The notes beneath the pieces were generated by a model. That model was not told the DNA's origin. It searched no databases and saw nothing but the letters and a program-made list of their open reading frames with translations. DNA of 7,321 nt, from positions 1 to 7,321 of the forward strand of contig PWVH01000101.1 in assembly GCA_003563465.1 (NCBI GenBank), in the 5' to 3' direction. The stretch comes from Coriobacteriaceae bacterium (GTDB lineage Bacteria > Actinomycetota > Coriobacteriia > Anaerosomatales > SLCP01). Positions 4,261-7,321 of the stretch are shown piece by piece. Made by a program: the position numbers and the translations under genes. The first letter of the stretch is position 1; each line of letters starts with the position of its first letter.

Positions 4261-6132
4261 CTATTGCCCGAGTGTGTCGAAGGAGCCCACGCTATTCGGG
4301 AAAGGACATCCGGAGCGCATCTCCGCTAGCTTCCACAGCAGCCGCCTCACCCTAGGGTGATTGTCGCGACTGAAGCGTCTATAGATCATGAGCGCTTGTT
4401 CGACTGACCGAGTCGCCCCGGTGGTGTTGCCTTTCTCCGCTTCGATGTCTGCAAGGACCTCCAGCAGTCCGGCGATACGTTCGTCGCGCAGCCCGGGCTC
4501 GACACAGGCCGTCATCGCCGAGAGCGCTTCTGCCGCCATGTCCTCCGCCTCTGTTGTCAGCCCCAACGCATGCCCCAACCGGGCGCGCTGCCCCAGGTCT
4601 TCAGCAAGGCCCTCGAGCTCCTCGGCCGCATCCTTTCTCTTGAGGGGGTCCCCGCGTTCGGCTAACCGCCCGTGCAGCCACTCCGTCTCTTCGTAGGCCG
4701 CCTTGGCCTCACTCACGTCCCCTATCTCGACGCAGAGGAGCCCCAGTTCGAGCAGGATGTCGGACCACCAGCTTGGATCGCCAGGGTACCTCTCCTTGCG
4801 AACCCCCGCAGCCTTCCGGTAATGGCTCTTTGCCTCCTCGTGCGAACCGAGACGAGCCAGACTGCGCGCTTGCCACCTAAGCGTGCTGGCTATCAGGTAT
4901 GTCTCGTGTTCGGACTCGCTTGCGTAGACTGCTGCATCCTCGAAGCATTTCAGTGCCTCTTGGTACCGTGCGAGCCAGTAGAGGATCCGCCCCAGCTTGT
5001 AGGTGTCATAGGCTAGGTCATCCTTCGAATGGGAGATCTCGATTACCCTGCGTGCACACCGCTCGGCGGCCCTCAGTCTGCCGGACCATTCCATGTGAGT
5101 AGAAGCCCAACGCAGTGTGCAACGGGTCTCGTAGCTCCAGGGTCCGTAGACTAAGTCTGTCCAAGAGATAGCCTGTTGAAAGAGCCAGTCCCCTGCATCC
5201 AAAAGTCCTCTGTCCCACAGCAAGGCCTGGACACGACGAGCCCACATGGAGAGGTCCGAGTGGTCCTTCAAGTTCTGTGAGGCGACATCGAACGCGTCTG
5301 CGAGTTCGTCGAGAACCCGGTGCTCAGGAAGGGTGGCGTCGCCCCCTTCTAGGAGCTGCTCGAAGGCCTGGAGCTTATGCACGGACTCCATCTCTCCTAC
5401 CAGACTCAGATCAGCTACCTGCTCACGGTCTCCGGTAGCTGAGCCCGCCTTCTCCGTCTTGTCGCCCGTGCTCTCGCACTCAACTTGGTCGAGCTCCGCA
5501 AGTCGTCCCAAGAAGCCTGCGATAACGGAAGCATCGACGGGCTCAATCCCAAGGCACGCGACCTCGACCGTTCTCTTCAGCACGACCGCAGCCGACTCGC
5601 TCATACCGGCACGCATCGCAATAGTTTCAGCTTCGGCGGCCAGGGCGACCCCCAGCGCTCTCGGAGCTTCCCTATGCGCAGGGACGACTCTCACGGCGTC
5701 GGCCAAGGCGTTCAAGGCTGCCGAATGGTCACCGTATGCCGTCAGCGCTCGACTGAGTTCATGGTGCGCCCTGAACACCAGTCCGAGCGGCGTCCTAACA
5801 CCGTCCGACGCGATGCTTCGCGCTTCTTGTAGCGTCGAGACGGCGGCTTCGGTGCTTCCGGCCCTAAGCTCGGCCATGCCGCGAACGAGGAGCGCTTCGA
5901 GGTGAGTAGCGCTCGGCAACGAATGCGTGCGTGAGGTGATGGCTGCGCTGTCTGCAGCGGCCACAGCATCCTCGAACCTGCATTGTGCAAGAAGTAGCCA
6001 TGCGCGCTCGACCTCGAGCGCGGCCAGACCTCCAGGAACGTCGGCTAAGTCACGTCTGGCGCTGCGAATCCGCCTGGTAGCCTCTGCCCACTCCGAGCGA
6101 CGTAGCTGTCGTATCTCAGTGCTCAGGTCCAC
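4261..6132 (-). CDS. Tetratricopeptide-repeat protein
   Basis: This 623-residue soluble protein consists largely of paired helices of the TPR type. Clear units lie at roughly 39-68 (LLLAQCRFEDAVAAA), 121-150 (LSRALTAYGDHSAALNAL), 378-405 (LGRILYWLARYQEALKCFEDA), 417-445 (RWQARSLARLGSHEEAKSHYRKA), 459-487 and 558-585. A charged low-complexity linker (about 219-240) splits it into two repeat blocks. There is no enzymatic, DNA-binding or nucleotide-binding domain that I can see, so its role is probably protein or peptide binding. The frame can be extended to a TTG at 6153, but GTG at 6132 is preferred because GGAGG lies 7 bases before it. The gap to the upstream protease gene is only 17 bases, so the two are very likely one operon. 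TPR regulators with small downstream partners are known from Firmicutes (Rap/Phr type), but a match to those families is not claimed. Confidence 0.85.
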   Translation of the reverse strand: MDLSTEIRQLRRSEWAEATRRIRSARRDLADVPGGLAALEVERAWLLLAQCRFEDAVAAADSAAITSRTHSLPSATHLEALLVRGMAELRAGSTEAAVSTLQEARSIASDGVRTPLGLVFRAHHELSRALTAYGDHSAALNALADAVRVVPAHREAPRALGVALAAEAETIAMRAGMSESAAVVLKRTVEVACLGIEPVDASVIAGFLGRLAELDQVECESTGDKTEKAGSATGDREQVADLSLVGEMESVHKLQAFEQLLEGGDATLPEHRVLDELADAFDVASQNLKDHSDLSMWARRVQALLWDRGLLDAGDWLFQQAISWTDLVYGPWSYETRCTLRWASTHMEWSGRLRAAERCARRVIEISHSKDDLAYDTYKLGRILYWLARYQEALKCFEDAAVYASESEHETYLIASTLRWQARSLARLGSHEEAKSHYRKAAGVRKERYPGDPSWWSDILLELGLLCVEIGDVSEAKAAYEETEWLHGRLAERGDPLKRKDAAEELEGLAEDLGQRARLGHALGLTTEAEDMAAEALSAMTACVEPGLRDERIAGLLEVLADIEAEKGNTTGATRSVEQALMIYRRFSRDNHPRVRRLLWKLAEMRSGCPFPNSVGSFDTLGQ

Positions 6133-6139
6133 TTTGTTG

Positions 6140-6144
6140 CCTCC
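6140..6144 (-). promoter_or_regulatory. Ribosome binding site that decides the TPR gene start
   Basis: GGAGG on the minus strand lies 7 bases before GTG 6132. It lies inside the longer frame that starts at TTG 6153, which supports the shorter protein. Confidence 0.7.
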
Positions 6145-6149
6145 GTGTT

Positions 6150-6788
6150 TCAAGAAGCCAAGATGCGGTCGAGCAAAGGAAGGGAGCTTTCCCTATTGAG
6201 TGCACCTACCAGGTTGAGCTTGAGCGAAAGCCATGTTCCCAGTCCGATGGCGACGGCAGCGAGCGAGCCCCACACCCCCATCTCAAGGTACCACTCAGCC
6301 GCGGACTCCGGCAGCATAGCAGCAACTACCCGAGAGCCATCGAGCGGGGGTAGAGGAAAGAGATTGAGGAAGGCCACGCCGACGGACGCTACCGCGAACA
6401 CCAGCAGACCATCCCGAATCACCGGTGGCACCCAAAGGAGGCGCCATGCCAGTGCCGCCGCCCAGCCAGTCAGCAGGTTCATCAGAGGGCCAGCCGCAGA
6501 GACCAGCGCAAGCGCAACCCGGGGTTTGCGGCAGGCTTCGGGACGAAACAGCACCGGACGAGCTGCGGCAAGAACGATTCCCCCTCCAGTCGCCAGTAGC
6601 GTCAATCCCGGAAGCGCAACCGTCCAGACCGGATGTGTGTGCCGCAAGGGATTCAATGTGACGCGGCCCTGCCTGAGGGGAAGGTCGTCGCCGCTCATGT
6701 CGGCCAGCTTGGCATGTCCGTATTCATGCAAAGAAAGCACCCACGGCAGAAGCACGAACAGCCACAGAGCCGCCGAACGTACGCTCAT
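6150..6788 (-). CDS. Site-2 protease family (M50) membrane zinc metalloprotease
   Basis: This 212-residue membrane protein has the diagnostic site-2 protease motifs. HEYGH (21-25) in the first hydrophobic segment supplies two zinc-binding His and the catalytic Glu. AGPLMN (99-104) is the conserved central GPxxN motif, and NLFPLPPLDGSRV (142-154) carries the third zinc ligand, Asp150. Hydrophobic segments lie at about 5-20, 54-76, 91-120, 126-148 and 168-195. No PDZ or CBS domain is attached, as in the compact YwhC-like group. Such enzymes cut substrates within the membrane, often anti-sigma factors; the substrate here is unknown. The frame extends to ATG 6908, but ATG 6788 is preferred because it starts directly before the hydrophobic segment. 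The extra 40 residues are polar and have no ribosome binding site. The TPR gene follows 17 bases after its stop. Confidence 0.88.
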   Translation of the reverse strand: MSVRSAALWLFVLLPWVLSLHEYGHAKLADMSGDDLPLRQGRVTLNPLRHTHPVWTVALPGLTLLATGGGIVLAAARPVLFRPEACRKPRVALALVSAAGPLMNLLTGWAAALAWRLLWVPPVIRDGLLVFAVASVGVAFLNLFPLPPLDGSRVVAAMLPESAAEWYLEMGVWGSLAAVAIGLGTWLSLKLNLVGALNRESSLPLLDRILAS

Positions 6789-6891
6789 CGTCGCACCGCC
6801 TCGTCCGTCGCTCCGACGGAGCGCGTTCCGGGGCGAGACGGGCCTATGCTGCTGGCCGACAAGCGCTCGAGACAGTGTCCGCGGTTGAGCA

Positions 6892-7321
6892 TCAAACCGG
6901 TAGCTCATCAGCGTCGTCGGTCTTGCGGAACATGCGAAGCGCCTCTTCCTCGGCGACCTTAGCGGGCGTACCGTGCGCTTTGCGAGAGCGTTCCTCCAGA
7001 GCAGCGCGCCACGCGGCAGCGTCCCATTCCGGGTCTTCGAGCGGCAGCGTGCGAACGTCGAAAGGAGCCTGCACTCGACCGTCGACAGAAGTGCGCACGA
7101 CGCAGCGATAGTTCTCGAGACGCGTGAACTCGCGCTCCCCGTACTCGACGAACTCGTCGCCTATGAGCTTCGCGTCTGTCATGGAGAGGCGAAACACGCA
7201 CAGTGCTCCGACGTTTCCGAAGAGCGCCGTGCGGAGGTGATCCGGCAGCTGGTGCAAGTGCTGGTTTGCGAGCGTAAGGGCCAGTCCGTACTTGCGTGCC
7301 TCGGCTACGATTTCGTCGAAC
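6892..7321 (-). CDS. Conjugation-type ATPase (TraC/VirB4/HerA-like), C-terminal part, cut by right edge
   Basis: 142 residues are visible from the edge to a TGA. They open with FDEIVAEARKYGLALTLANQ followed by HLHQLPDHLRTALFGNVGA and CVFRLSMTDAKLIGDEF. This is the hallmark of P-loop ATPases linked to conjugation and type IV secretion (TraC/VirB4/VirD4 and HerA/DUF87-like): a Walker-B neighbourhood, then a sensor block in which the motor lies beside the Ile/Leu-Ala-Asn-Gln turn, then FGNVG. The Walker A motif would lie upstream, outside the window. The final 60 residues are acidic and variable (PEWDAAAWRAALEERSRKA), a usual tail. The gene precedes the M50 protease by about 100 bases in the same direction. 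It suggests that this region is, or was, part of a conjugative or integrative element. Which subgroup it belongs to cannot be decided from this part. Confidence 0.75.
   Translation of the reverse strand, partial: FDEIVAEARKYGLALTLANQHLHQLPDHLRTALFGNVGALCVFRLSMTDAKLIGDEFVEYGEREFTRLENYRCVVRTSVDGRVQAPFDVRTLPLEDPEWDAAAWRAALEERSRKAHGTPAKVAEEEALRMFRKTDDADELPV

Noticed and set aside
5246..5905. Plus-strand frame of 219 codons opposite the TPR gene
   Set aside because: It is Ser/Ala-rich antisense sequence with no motif; the opposite strand has regular TPR helices.
6145..6888. Plus-strand frame of 247 codons opposite the M50 gene
   Set aside because: Its Ser/Arg/Ala/Pro-rich peptide is typical of antisense frames in GC-rich genes, and the minus frame carries HEYGH and PLDG motifs.
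6789..6908. 40-residue N-terminal extension of the M50 protease from ATG 6908
   Set aside because: It has no ribosome binding site, is polar and Arg-rich, and would overlap the upstream ATPase gene. ATG 6788 directly precedes the first hydrophobic segment.
1..7321. CRISPR array, tRNA or rRNA genes, toxin-antitoxin pair
   Set aside because: No regularly spaced repeats, no cloverleaf-like stretch with a TTCGA-type arm in the gaps, and no recognisable toxin-antitoxin gene pair were seen.

Overview
The window reads as accessory DNA from a high-GC bacterium. An actinobacterial or similar host is possible, but nothing here fixes the taxon. Almost every credible gene lies on the minus strand, so transcription runs from the right edge to the left. 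The exception is a broken IS110-type transposase on the plus strand. No rRNA, tRNA or CRISPR array was seen.

Right block (about 7321 to 3981). The window opens inside a FtsK/TraC/VirB4/HerA-like conjugation-type ATPase, of which only the C-terminal part is present. It is followed by a small membrane site-2 (M50) protease with an intact HEYGH motif. Only 17 bases further on is a 623-residue tetratricopeptide-repeat (TPR) protein. Downstream of that is a 78-codon reading frame split by one in-frame TAG. The spacing suggests that protease and TPR gene are co-transcribed, and the ATPase suggests an integrative or conjugative element.

Middle (about 3970 to 3620). An 81-residue N-terminal remnant of an IS110 transposase sits here on the plus strand, with a good ribosome binding site but no C-terminal catalytic half. 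It separates the two minus-strand blocks.

Left block (about 3599 to 1). A run of nuclease-like genes, all in one direction: a 370-residue Mrr-like PD-(D/E)xK endonuclease; a 239-residue helical protein with HEPN-like character; a 167-residue GIY-YIG nuclease; a second, degraded GIY-YIG fragment; and the N-terminal domain of a COG4127-type restriction endonuclease whose similarity stops abruptly. This looks like a defence or nuclease island.

The most interesting signal is between these left-block genes. A 100-base imperfect palindrome begins two bases after the stop codon of the Mrr-like gene and ends in GTTAGAC shortly before the next gene. That is the layout of an integron attC site. The next two gaps hold shorter CTAAC/TTAG pairs, and a GTTAGAT overlaps the stop of the GIY-YIG fragment. 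The block could therefore be an eroded gene-cassette array, although no integron integrase is in the window. Functions are inferred from recognised motifs by eye only.
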